DNA from: JBCBKP01 sp038521625
GTDB taxonomy: Bacteria > Planctomycetota > Phycisphaerae > Phycisphaerales > UBA1924
NCBI GenBank assembly: GCA_038521625.1
Contig: JBCBKP010000016.1
Coordinates: 10,152 to 74,151 of the forward strand
Reading direction: 5' to 3'
DNA length: 64,000 nt
Program-made: the position numbers and the translations under genes
In this document: in pieces, positions 33,124 through 42,560 of the stretch
How the letters are laid out: each line of letters opens with the position of its first letter
How positions within the stretch are numbered: the stretch's first letter is position 1
Notes under the pieces: generated by a model
What the model was told of the DNA's origin: nothing
Seen by the model: only the letters and a program-made list of their open reading frames with translations
Database searches by the model: none

Positions 33124-33828
33124 GTGGCTGACGACATCGTTCTGCAATCGTTCTTCGAAGCACTGATCGACGGCGACCGGGCCCGCGCCCGCGTCATCAT
33201 CCAGGACCGCCAAGGCCAGGGCGTCAGCCCCGCCGAGATGATCACCGAGCTGTTCTGGCCGGCCTACGAGCTGGTCGACCGGATGCACCGCGAGGACAGG
33301 CTGACCAACCTCAGCGCCAACATCGCCACGCGACTGCTCCGCGTCCTGCTCGACCGCAACGCCGCCGAGGCCACGAACCAGGCCAGGGACGGACGCTCGA
33401 TCTTCGCGGCCTGCGGCCCGACCGAGACCGACGAGATGGGCGCCCAGATGGCCGTCGACCTGATCGAGGCCACCGGCAACCCCGTCGTCTTCGCGGGCGG
33501 CGGCGTCGCCACCGAGGAGATCCTCGAGCGCGTCCACGAGACCCGCCCCGACGTCCTGCTGCTATTCTGCGTCGCCCCCAGCGATCTCCCGCACATCCGC
33601 CAGCTCATCGACCGGCTCCACGAGATCGGCGCCTGCCCGAACACCCAGATCGTCGTCGGCGGCGGGGTCTTCAACCGCGCCGAGGGCCTCGCCGAGGAGA
33701 TCGGCGCCGACCTCTGGGCCGAGGACCCGCTCGAGGTCGTCGAGCTCGTGACCTACGAGGCCGAGCACCGCGCCCCCGCCGACCAGCGGACCGTCGGCCG
33801 GACCCGGCGCACCCGTACCGCCGCCTGA
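33124..33828 (+). CDS. B12-binding-fold protein lacking the cobalamin histidine
   Basis: 234 residues from GTG 33124, preceded by GGGAGC. N-terminal helical cap like B12-binding_2 (DDIVLQSFFEALIDGDR through HREDRLTNLSANIATRLL), then a Rossmann-like B12 fold (SIFAACGPTETDEMG, NPVVFAGGGVATEEI, RPDVLLLFCVAPSDL, TQIVVGGGVFNRAEGL, EEIGADLWAEDPLEVV). The usual DxHxxG is ETDEMG here, so the lower-ligand His and its Asp are missing. It may bind cobalamin base-on or not at all. MerR/CarH-like light sensing or methyl transfer are possible uses, but no partner gene is adjacent. The longer upstream frame is not conserved. Confidence 0.75.
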   Translation: MADDIVLQSFFEALIDGDRARARVIIQDRQGQGVSPAEMITELFWPAYELVDRMHREDRLTNLSANIATRLLRVLLDRNAAEATNQARDGRSIFAACGPTETDEMGAQMAVDLIEATGNPVVFAGGGVATEEILERVHETRPDVLLLFCVAPSDLPHIRQLIDRLHEIGACPNTQIVVGGGVFNRAEGLAEEIGADLWAEDPLEVVELVTYEAEHRAPADQRTVGRTRRTRTAA

Positions 33829-33857
33829 TCGGAATCTGGAAGGGTGCTCGCGAACGG

Positions 33858-33893
33858 GGGCCGACGCTGCGGATCGCACCGCGGCGTCGGCCC
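33858..33893 (+). terminator. Hairpin terminator after the B12-fold gene
   Basis: GGGCCGACGC pairs with GCGTCGGCCC, and the stem extends by five more pairs (TGCGG with CCGCG, including one T-G) around a 6-nt loop. CTTCTTGTCC follows, a partial T-tract. It sits 30 bp after the stop. Confidence 0.7.
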
Positions 33894-33986
33894 GCTTCTT
33901 GTCCAGATCCGCGCGATCCGTGCAACTGCGACCCGAGTCGGCGAGTAAGCTCCACTGGCGGGTTTCCGCCGCGGGTATCGAGCGCC

Positions 33987-34616
33987 ATGACCAGAGCCGA
34001 AGAGCGAGCACTGATCGAGCGAGCCATCGCGGGCGACCGCGACGCGGCCGCCGCGTGCATCCGGGCGCACGAGCGGGGCCTTTACGCCTACATCCTCAGG
34101 ATGTGCGGCCGGCCCGAGACCGCCGAGGACATCTGTCAAGAGGCGTTTGTTCGGGTCATCACCCACCTCGATCGCTTCGACTTCAAGTACCGCTTCAGCA
34201 CCTGGCTCTTCACGATCGCCAAGCGGCTGTACCTCAACCACGCCCAGAAGATGCGCCCCAGCAGCGACAGCGACCTGGTCGGCGGCTGGGACGGCGATTC
34301 GGACATGCCCTGGGAGGGCGCCGCGTCGAGCGAGCAGGGCGACGTCGCGCGGGTCGCGCTCCGACGCGCCCTCCAGAAGATGTCGGACGAGCAGCGCGAG
34401 GTCCTCGTGCTGTTCCATCAGCAGGAATGGCCGATCGCCCTGATCGCGCAGCATCTGGGCATGCCGCAGGGCACGGTGAAGAGTCACCTGCACCGCGGCC
34501 GCCGGAAGCTCAAGGCCCTGCTCGAGCGCGAGGAGCGCAGGCTCCTTGAGGCCAGCGGGTACGCGGTCGCGACCGGCGCCGGCCCGTTTGTCTCTCAGAG
34601 CGAGACAGGAGCGTAA
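33987..34616 (+). CDS. ECF-type RNA polymerase sigma factor
   Basis: 209 residues. Region 2 is AACIRAHERGLYAYILRMC, GRPETAEDICQEAFVRV, then FDFKYRFSTWLFTIAKRLYL. Region 4 is ALQKMSDEQREVLVLFHQQE, WPIALIAQHLGMPQGTVKSH and LHRGRRKLK. It has the region 2/4 spacing of a group 4 sigma. The linker (SSDSDLVGGWDGDSDMPWEG) is acidic and somewhat long. The gene below, three bases away, is a likely membrane partner. Together with the exported protein, typA and a zinc ribbon it starts a run of plus-strand genes that may be one transcript. Confidence 0.93.
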   Translation: MTRAEERALIERAIAGDRDAAAACIRAHERGLYAYILRMCGRPETAEDICQEAFVRVITHLDRFDFKYRFSTWLFTIAKRLYLNHAQKMRPSSDSDLVGGWDGDSDMPWEGAASSEQGDVARVALRRALQKMSDEQREVLVLFHQQEWPIALIAQHLGMPQGTVKSHLHRGRRKLKALLEREERRLLEASGYAVATGAGPFVSQSETGA

Positions 34617-34619
34617 GGC

Positions 34620-35486
34620 GTGGATCGAGACGTGAGATCAGCGCGGGATTCTGGATCAAGCGGTGAGCGACCCGGGCAGGGCGATCGCCGACCGATCGGT
34701 CGGTCCCCCGAGGAGTTCGACCGCCTGGTGGACACGCTCCTCCGCGAGCAGCCCGAGCCACCGGCCGGCATGGCCGATCGCGTGCTCGCCGAGGTCGCGA
34801 TCCGGCGCGGGTTCCTCGCCAAGCAGCAGCGCCGGCGTGTGCGCCTCGGCCGACTCGCGATGGCGGCGTCGCTCGTGCTGGCCGCCGGCGGCGTCTTCCT
34901 CGGGCACCGGATGGCGCCCGAGCTATTCGATCTCCAAGACCGTCCGACCCCCGTCGGCGATCTCGAGAACGCCCTCGCCGCGACCGCCAGCATGGCCGGC
35001 GCCACGCTCGCCGAGGCCGCGGGCACGCCAGACCGAGAGCCGCTCGTCGATCCCGAGACGCTGGCCTACGTCGTCTCCTCGGGCGTCTCCGAGCCCGCGA
35101 GCGCCGTCGCCCTCTTCGACCGCGACGATCTCGCCGCCATAGACGACGCCCTCGCTCCGATCGACGAGCCCGCCGGTCAGCGCCGCGCCTTCGCGTACAC
35201 CGGCTCCCTCGCGGGCTTCCAGGCCTTCGCGGCGGGCGAGCCCGCCCGGATCGCGCCGGTCGAGATCGATGTCCGCCTGCCCGAGCCCGGCGTGATGGCC
35301 CAAGGTTTCTCCAGCTGGGGCTGGGCCGAGCCGACACGGGCGCTCGGCGGCGGGTTCGGCGTGAGCCTCGCGTCCTTCCGCGATCGCGAGACCACCGAGC
35401 TGCCGGCGTTCACGCCCTTCGTCGCCCCAGCAAGATCCGCGAGCTTCGCGCCGCCCGTGGTCGTCGACCTCGAACCGATCGACTAA
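34620..35486 (+). CDS. Single-span membrane protein, possible anti-sigma partner
   Basis: 288 residues from GTG, 3 nt after the sigma factor stop. The N-terminal 75 residues are cytoplasmic (EEFDRLVDTLLREQPEPPAGMADRVLAEV), 78-96 are one transmembrane helix (RLAMAASLVLAAGGVFLG) and the rest is a periplasmic domain (FDRDDLAAIDDALAPID, GVMAQGFSSWGWAEPTRAL, PAFTPFVAPARSASFAPP). The placement and topology are those of an anti-sigma factor, but the zinc HxxxCxxC motif of ZAS domains is absent. So this is a candidate, not a recognised family. Confidence 0.55.
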   Translation: MDRDVRSARDSGSSGERPGQGDRRPIGRSPEEFDRLVDTLLREQPEPPAGMADRVLAEVAIRRGFLAKQQRRRVRLGRLAMAASLVLAAGGVFLGHRMAPELFDLQDRPTPVGDLENALAATASMAGATLAEAAGTPDREPLVDPETLAYVVSSGVSEPASAVALFDRDDLAAIDDALAPIDEPAGQRRAFAYTGSLAGFQAFAAGEPARIAPVEIDVRLPEPGVMAQGFSSWGWAEPTRALGGGFGVSLASFRDRETTELPAFTPFVAPARSASFAPPVVVDLEPID

Positions 35487-35500
35487 CAGGCGTCGCTCCG

Positions 35501-36952
35501 ATGCCACCCCCGAGCCGAGTTCCGACGCGACCCATGAGTCCGATCACGGTCTGGACGATTCGTTCGCGCACCCTCCGGGCGTTCGTATTCACACTCGCGC
35601 TCGTCCTGAGCGCGGCATCGGTCCGCGCCGAACCGATCGATCGATCCGGCATCGCCGACCGCCTCGGGCTCGACGCCGGCGGTGTCGTCACGCTCGACAT
35701 CGCATCGCCGACGCAACGGCTCGGTTCGATCGTCTGGCTCGGGGTGCAGAGCGTCCTCGTCGGCGAAGAGGCCGCTCGCGCCGCGAGCGACGCCTGGCGC
35801 ACCGCCGCAAGCGAGCTCGACGGGGGGCAGGGACGCGCGCTCGACGCGCTGCTCGGAAACCGACTCGTCCTCCGCTTCGAGAACACCGACGTCGAGGGCG
35901 GGCCAGACGGTTGGGCATGGTCCGCCGCGTCGTGGGTCAGCCGCGAGACCGCCAGCCGCCTGATCTCCGGGCTCTCCGCGATGCCGCGACGCGCGGTCGT
36001 CGGCTCGACGCTCTATTCCTTCGAACGCGGCCGCTACGTCATGACCTGGCTCAGCGGCGGGGCGCCCAACGGCTGGCTGCTCTTCGCGCCGGCCCCGGAC
36101 GAGCCCGGGCTCGAGGCGCTCGCCCGCTTCGTCCTCGGGCGCGATCTCCAGCGCATCGATGGGCCGAGACCCGATCTCTGGCTCCGCGCCGTGGACAGCC
36201 GCGGGCACGAGACCCTGCTCCTCCGCGCCACCGCCGCCGCCGAAACCAACGAGCTGAGGCTCGAGGGCCACCTCGCCGGCCTCGGCGCCGACTGCTCGAT
36301 CTGGCCCGACGACCTCGAGACCGCCGCGATCGCCGATGTCCGCGGCGAGCTCTGGACGGGAAGACTCGGCGGCGTGATGGCCGGAACCAGCGCCGCCCTG
36401 CCCGTCGATCTCGTGGCCCTCGCCGGCGCCGCGGTCGGCCCGCGGCCCGGCCGCCTCGTCGTCCGAGCCGATCCGGAGGGCGGCGTTATCGCCGCGCTGC
36501 GGTTCGAATCGGACGACCTCGCCGCGCTCGACGCGACGATCGGCGCCGCGTTCGGCGCCCGCAGCGGGCGCGTCGGCGCGCTCCGCGGCGGGCTCTCCCG
36601 CGCCCGCCGGACCGCCGCGATCTCGTCGGTCCAGGGCGAGCCGGCCGGCGACGAACGCCTCCGCCTCTGGTGGGGCGAGGCCGGCCCCGGCCTGCTCGAG
36701 CTCGGGCTCGCCGTCGCGTGCGCCCCGCCCGAGTCCGCGGCCGCCGAAGCCGCAGCTCCCAAGCCCGACGACTGGTCCTGCGCCGGCTGGATCCGCCCCG
36801 ACGAGCTGTCCCGTCTCAGCGCCGGCGGGGCCGCCGACCCCGTGCTCGCGGCCGTGAGCGGCCTGCGATACCAGACGCGGCGCGACGCGGCCGGCGACCG
36901 GGTCTTCGAGGCCACCGTCCGTCTCGGCCCACCGGCTTCGATCGGGCGCTGA
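35501..36952 (+). CDS. Exported protein of unknown function
   Basis: 483 residues. A signal peptide is present (TLRAFVFTLALVLSAASVRA). An alternative start at Met12 (35534) leaves a more usual n-region. The mature protein is large and alternates strands and helices, with LRLWWGEAGPGLLELGLAVA, GRYVMTWLSGGAPNGWLLFA and ARFVLGRDLQRIDG. No family recognised. It follows the sigma factor and possible partner gene and precedes typA by 62 bp on the same strand. Confidence 0.6.
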   Translation: MPPPSRVPTRPMSPITVWTIRSRTLRAFVFTLALVLSAASVRAEPIDRSGIADRLGLDAGGVVTLDIASPTQRLGSIVWLGVQSVLVGEEAARAASDAWRTAASELDGGQGRALDALLGNRLVLRFENTDVEGGPDGWAWSAASWVSRETASRLISGLSAMPRRAVVGSTLYSFERGRYVMTWLSGGAPNGWLLFAPAPDEPGLEALARFVLGRDLQRIDGPRPDLWLRAVDSRGHETLLLRATAAAETNELRLEGHLAGLGADCSIWPDDLETAAIADVRGELWTGRLGGVMAGTSAALPVDLVALAGAAVGPRPGRLVVRADPEGGVIAALRFESDDLAALDATIGAAFGARSGRVGALRGGLSRARRTAAISSVQGEPAGDERLRLWWGEAGPGLLELGLAVACAPPESAAAEAAAPKPDDWSCAGWIRPDELSRLSAGGAADPVLAAVSGLRYQTRRDAAGDRVFEATVRLGPPASIGR

Positions 36953-37014
36953 CCCCGCTCTACGATCCCCCGGCCCGGCTCTGCATCGAACCACCGAGGC
37001 CCCAGGGAGCGCAG

Positions 37015-38951
<1,937 letters not shown>

Positions 38952-38955
<4 letters not shown>

Positions 38956-39089
38956 GCACGGGGGGCGGCTCCGCGACGCGTGACCGCGAAGACCGCCTCC
39001 GGCTGCTCGAGAACACCTGCTTCGGCTGCGGCTACGACCTGACCGGCCTGACCGACGACGTCTGCCCCGAATGCGGACGGACCACGTAA
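38952..39089 (+). CDS. 45-residue zinc-ribbon microprotein coupled to typA
   Basis: Starts at GTG overlapping the typA stop (GTGA). 45 residues: a charged N-terminus (STGGGSATRDREDRLRLLEN), then the ribbon CFGCGYDLTGLTDDVCPECG, and a RTT end. The CxxCGYDLTGL...CPECG layout is the small zinc ribbon common in Planctomycetes proteins; it is usually the N-terminal part of larger membrane proteins. Here it stands alone. The four cysteines are ideally spaced. It is short, but the overlap and motif support it. Confidence 0.7.
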
Positions 39090-39225
39090 GGCAGCCGGGT
39101 CGACTGCCGGCCCGGCCCGCGGTCCATCACTCTGAAACAGCCGCCCCCGTCTCCGAACGATTCGTCTGGAAGTCTGCGCGCACCATCGATCGACCCGGTG
39201 GCGATCCCGCGGAAGTGAGGGACCA
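39090..39225. promoter_or_regulatory. Short intergenic region
   Basis: 136 bp between the zinc-ribbon microgene and the next plus-strand gene. No conserved element recognised. Confidence 0.3.
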
Positions 39226-39816
39226 GTGATCACGCTGGAAGAGAGGCGACGACTCGTTCGACTCGCGGTTCGCCGCCGCGATTGCTGGTGGAGCATGGCC
39301 GCGCTTCCGTTTCTCGCTCCGGCCGCGTTGGTCTGGGCGTTCATCGCGACTCTCGCGATGCGAACCCAGCCGCACACCGGGCTCGTCAACGCCATCGTCC
39401 TGATGCCCCTCATCCTGATCTGCTACGGCTTGCCGTTTCTGACGTCACGATGGACGTGGGAGCTCCGAGGTGAGGCGCTCCGCTGGCTCGAGATCCTCAC
39501 GTACGTGTGCCTCTCGCTCTCGGTCCTTGCGATGCTCAGCGGCCCGGGGAGCGTGGGCGCTGCCGTGATCGTTGTGGGCTTGGCCGGGGCGTTCGTGCTC
39601 TGGATGTGCTGGTTCGGCCGATCTGAGGCTGTGTTCTTGCGCATGATCCCTGCGGATGTCGCGGTTCCTCGATTTGCGAGCCGCCAGACGCTCGAAGAGG
39701 TACTTCTTCACGCCGCATGCCGGAGCTGTGGGGCGAGCCTTCCGAGCAGCAACGAGACTGCGTGCTACGAATGCGGGAAGCGATTCCCCACCGCGGCGGG
39801 CGGGGATTCTCGATGA
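39226..39816 (+). CDS. Four-helix membrane protein with C-terminal zinc ribbon
   Basis: 196 residues from GTG. About four hydrophobic segments (near 21-46, 53-71, 88-106 and 108-128) precede a cytoplasmic tail that ends in a zinc ribbon: CRSCGASLPSSNETACYECGKRF (residues about 165-187). The ribbon type is the same as in the genes before and after. No family recognised. The 3' end overlaps the convergent minus-strand gene by 52 bp, an unusually long overlap. Confidence 0.65.
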   Translation: MITLEERRRLVRLAVRRRDCWWSMAALPFLAPAALVWAFIATLAMRTQPHTGLVNAIVLMPLILICYGLPFLTSRWTWELRGEALRWLEILTYVCLSLSVLAMLSGPGSVGAAVIVVGLAGAFVLWMCWFGRSEAVFLRMIPADVAVPRFASRQTLEEVLLHAACRSCGASLPSSNETACYECGKRFPTAAGGDSR

Positions 39817-40466
39817 CGCCGCGCCAACGCCCAAAGCGCACAGAGCCCGATCGCAAGCGCCGTGATCAATAGCAGACCGACCGAGGTCACCGCCGTCGCC
39901 AGCAGCACATCGCCGGGATTCAGCCCCGCCTGCGAGCCGCGGAAGACCGCGCTCACGCTGGCGCCATACCCCCAGCCGACGCCGCCGAGTCCGACCGCGC
40001 CGCCGACCGCCACACCGCCAAGCGCAAACCCGCCGGACGCCGCGATCCCGCCGTTGGCCAGCAGCAGCCCGCCCGTGAGCCCGCCGAACGAGAACACGCC
40101 GAAGCTGAATCCGCCGAGCGCGATCACGCCGCGCGCAACGCCCCCAAACGCCACCACGCCCATCGCGTCGTCGCCCATCGCGATGAACGCGCGCGCCCTG
40201 CCCGGCTTGCCGTCCGCCCCGGGCCCGTTGGCGATCTGCCACAGCGGCATCCCGAAGATCATCGTCTTCGACGTCTTCCGCCGGACCGGCGACCCCGCCG
40301 AGCCCTCCGGCCAACGCAGAACCTCGACGATCGGCTTGCCGCACTCGGGACACTTGCTCGATTCGGTCGCCCCCGCCAGGATGTAGCCGCAGTGCACGCA
40401 GAAAGGCTGCGGCTGGCCGAGCTCGTCGAAGGCGTCCGCCGGTGCCGGGGCTGTCGACTCTGGCAT
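39765..40466 (-). CDS. Zinc-ribbon protein with glycine-rich repeat domain and membrane helix
   Basis: 233 residues from MPESTAPAPAD. Residues about 22-50 hold a zinc ribbon (CVHCGYILAGATESSKCPECG). Residues about 85-170 form a glycine-rich repeat run (AMGVVAFGGVARGVIALGG, FSFGVFSFGGLTGG, FALGGVAVGG, VGLGGVGWGYG) with a period of about 5-10 residues, suggesting a beta-solenoid or polar helix bundle. A transmembrane segment follows (VTSVGLLLITALAIGLCALWALA). Function unknown. The gene is divergent from the glycosyltransferase by 17 bp. Confidence 0.7.
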   Translation of the reverse strand: MPESTAPAPADAFDELGQPQPFCVHCGYILAGATESSKCPECGKPIVEVLRWPEGSAGSPVRRKTSKTMIFGMPLWQIANGPGADGKPGRARAFIAMGDDAMGVVAFGGVARGVIALGGFSFGVFSFGGLTGGLLLANGGIAASGGFALGGVAVGGAVGLGGVGWGYGASVSAVFRGSQAGLNPGDVLLATAVTSVGLLLITALAIGLCALWALARRHRESPPAAVGNRFPHS

Positions 40467-40483
40467 CCGGGTACTGTACCGCG

Positions 40484-42022
40484 ATGGGCCCACTGCGCCG
40501 CCGAGTCGCGAGGCAACGCCACTGGCTGCTGCCCGCGCTCACGGTCGTCGGGCTCGGCCTGATCCGCCTGCGCTGGGGCGACTTCGAGACCGACACCTCG
40601 CTCTACGCCGGCGTCGCCTGGCAGATGGTCGAGACCGGCTCGTTCTGGACGCCGATGGCCGGCGACCTGCCGTACTTCAACAAGCCGCCGCTCGTCCTCT
40701 GGTTCCACGCCGCCTGCTTCTGGCTGCTCGGCCCGGTCCTCGGCCTCTACGAGGGGGCGCCGCCGTTCTGGGCGATCCGCCTGCCCGTCATCGCCCAGGC
40801 CGCCGCCGCGGTCTCCGTCTCGGCGATCGCCGTCCGCCGGCTCGCCGGCGCCAAGGCCGGGCTGCTCACAGGTCTGATCCTCGCCGCGTCGTTCGAGATC
40901 TTCATCCACCTCAACCGCGCCATCATGGACTACGCCGTGATGGGGCTGATGATGGCCTCGGTCTGGGCGATCGCACGCGCCGAATCCTCAGCCAAGCCGG
41001 GCGCCTGGTCCACGCTCGCCGGCCTTCCCCTCGGCCTCGCGCTGCTCTGCAAGCCGTTCTTCGCGCTCGGCCTGATCCCGATCATGGCGCTCTGGCTCGC
41101 GCTGGTCGGGCGTGCACGCCGGGTCTTCTGGCTGGGCGCCACCACACTCGTCGCGATCGCCGTGGCGCTCCCCTGGCACGCCTCGATGGTCTCGATCTGG
41201 AGCTGGACCTTCCGCCGGCGCTACTTCGGCACCGAGACGCTGCAGCGCGCCACCGCCGACGCCGGCTTCGGCACCGACCACCCCTGGTGGGCCCACTTCG
41301 AGACCATCGGCGTCCGCTTCCTGCCCTGGACCGTCCCGCTCGCCTTCGGGCTGCTCTGGATCGCGACCGGCCGCCCCCTCGGGCGCTCCCGCCACGCCGT
41401 GCTCTGGGCGCTCTGCTGGGCCGGCGTCTGGCTCGCCGCGCTCGCGTTCTTCCCCGAGAAGCGCCCGCGCTACATGATGCACGTCTGGCCGGCGCTCGCA
41501 CTCATCGCCGCGATCTGGATCACCCGATGGGCGCCCGCCGGCATCCGCGGGCCCGGCACCCGCCGCCTCGTGCTCGTCCCACTCGCCGCGCTGCTCGTCG
41601 GCGCGGTCGGCCTGCTCCGGCAGGTCATCCCGCTCGACCCGCCGGCGCCCAAGTGGGCCAAGATCGCCGAACTCACGGCACGCGAGCCCGAGACCCCGCT
41701 CTACCACGGCACCCTCGCCCTCGAACGCTCCGCCCGCGTCTACCTCGCCGCCGGACGCTGGCCCAAGGCCATCTACGAGCAGGCGATCTACGGCGGCGCG
41801 CGCACCCCGCCGGAGAACGCGATCGTCATCTGGCACCGGGGCCGCCTGGCCGAGATCGGGATCGCCGAGGCCGACCCCTCGGTCGAGGCCCTGATCGGCG
41901 ACTACGCGATCGTCCGCTGGGCCGAGCGCCACCGACTCGCCGCCGGCCTGACCGCCGAGACCGATCCCGGGCCCGGCCGACCGGCACCCGACCGCCAAGG
42001 ATCGCCCGGGGAAGGTGGCTGA
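40484..42022 (+). CDS. PMT/ArnT-family membrane glycosyltransferase
   Basis: 512 residues, about 10 transmembrane segments. The N-terminus has the PMT-type motif: WGDFETDTSLYAGVAWQMVETG and WTPMAGDLPYFNKPPLVLWF (D/E in the first luminal loop, then the YxxKPPL signature). The middle holds FEIFIHLNRAIMDYAVMGL and FFPEKRPRYMMHVWPALAL (R-RY-HVWPA conserved in ArnT-like enzymes). The C-terminal luminal region includes AYLAAGRWPKAIYEQ. It should transfer a sugar from a polyprenyl phosphate donor to lipid A or a protein. The acceptor is unknown. Confidence 0.85.
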   Translation: MGPLRRRVARQRHWLLPALTVVGLGLIRLRWGDFETDTSLYAGVAWQMVETGSFWTPMAGDLPYFNKPPLVLWFHAACFWLLGPVLGLYEGAPPFWAIRLPVIAQAAAAVSVSAIAVRRLAGAKAGLLTGLILAASFEIFIHLNRAIMDYAVMGLMMASVWAIARAESSAKPGAWSTLAGLPLGLALLCKPFFALGLIPIMALWLALVGRARRVFWLGATTLVAIAVALPWHASMVSIWSWTFRRRYFGTETLQRATADAGFGTDHPWWAHFETIGVRFLPWTVPLAFGLLWIATGRPLGRSRHAVLWALCWAGVWLAALAFFPEKRPRYMMHVWPALALIAAIWITRWAPAGIRGPGTRRLVLVPLAALLVGAVGLLRQVIPLDPPAPKWAKIAELTAREPETPLYHGTLALERSARVYLAAGRWPKAIYEQAIYGGARTPPENAIVIWHRGRLAEIGIAEADPSVEALIGDYAIVRWAERHRLAAGLTAETDPGPGRPAPDRQGSPGEGG

Positions 42023-42154
42023 TCGGGTCAGGGGCGCACGCGCCCCGGTGGCCGGCGGGGTGGGATGCCTCCTATCGTCTGGGCCCGCCGCGGACCGGGA
42101 CCGAAGCCGACCAGCCGGTCGCCCCGAAGCCCGCGCGGAGCCTTGGAGCACGCG

Positions 42155-42487
42155 ATGTACGCGATCATCGAAGAGTCGGGCGGCCAGCGCAAGGTCGTCG
42201 AGGGCGACGAGATCCTGATCGACCTCTACGAGTCCGGCGAGGCCGACCAGGGCTCGACGATCACGTTCGACAAGGTCGTGCTGCTCGGCGACGACGCCGA
42301 CGCCACCAACTCGAAGATCGGCCAGCCCTACGTCGATGGCGCCAAGGTCGAGGCGGAGGTGCTCGATCCCGCCGTCAAGGGCGAGAAGCTCCACATCTAC
42401 AAGTTCAAGCCCAAGAAGGGCTACAAGCGCAAGACCGGCCACCGCCAGCGCTACACCAAGGTCAAGGTCACCTCCATCTCGGGGTAA
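42155..42487 (+). CDS. rplU: 50S ribosomal protein L21
   Basis: 110 residues. MYAIIEESGGQRKVVEGDEILIDLY is the family N-terminus, GEKLHIYKFKPKKGYKRKTGHRQRYTKVKV is the rRNA-binding end. Ribosome binding site TTGGAGCACGCG. In most bacteria rpmA (L27) follows directly; here the next gene is mscS, so rpmA is elsewhere. The sequence is otherwise ordinary for L21. Confidence 0.96.
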   Translation: MYAIIEESGGQRKVVEGDEILIDLYESGEADQGSTITFDKVVLLGDDADATNSKIGQPYVDGAKVEAEVLDPAVKGEKLHIYKFKPKKGYKRKTGHRQRYTKVKVTSISG

Positions 42488-42560
42488 ACCCCAGTCGCAC
42501 AGCGGCTTGGTGTCCAGTAGAGTGACCCGCGCGGCAGCGAGCGCCGCGGGGAGGATCTCC

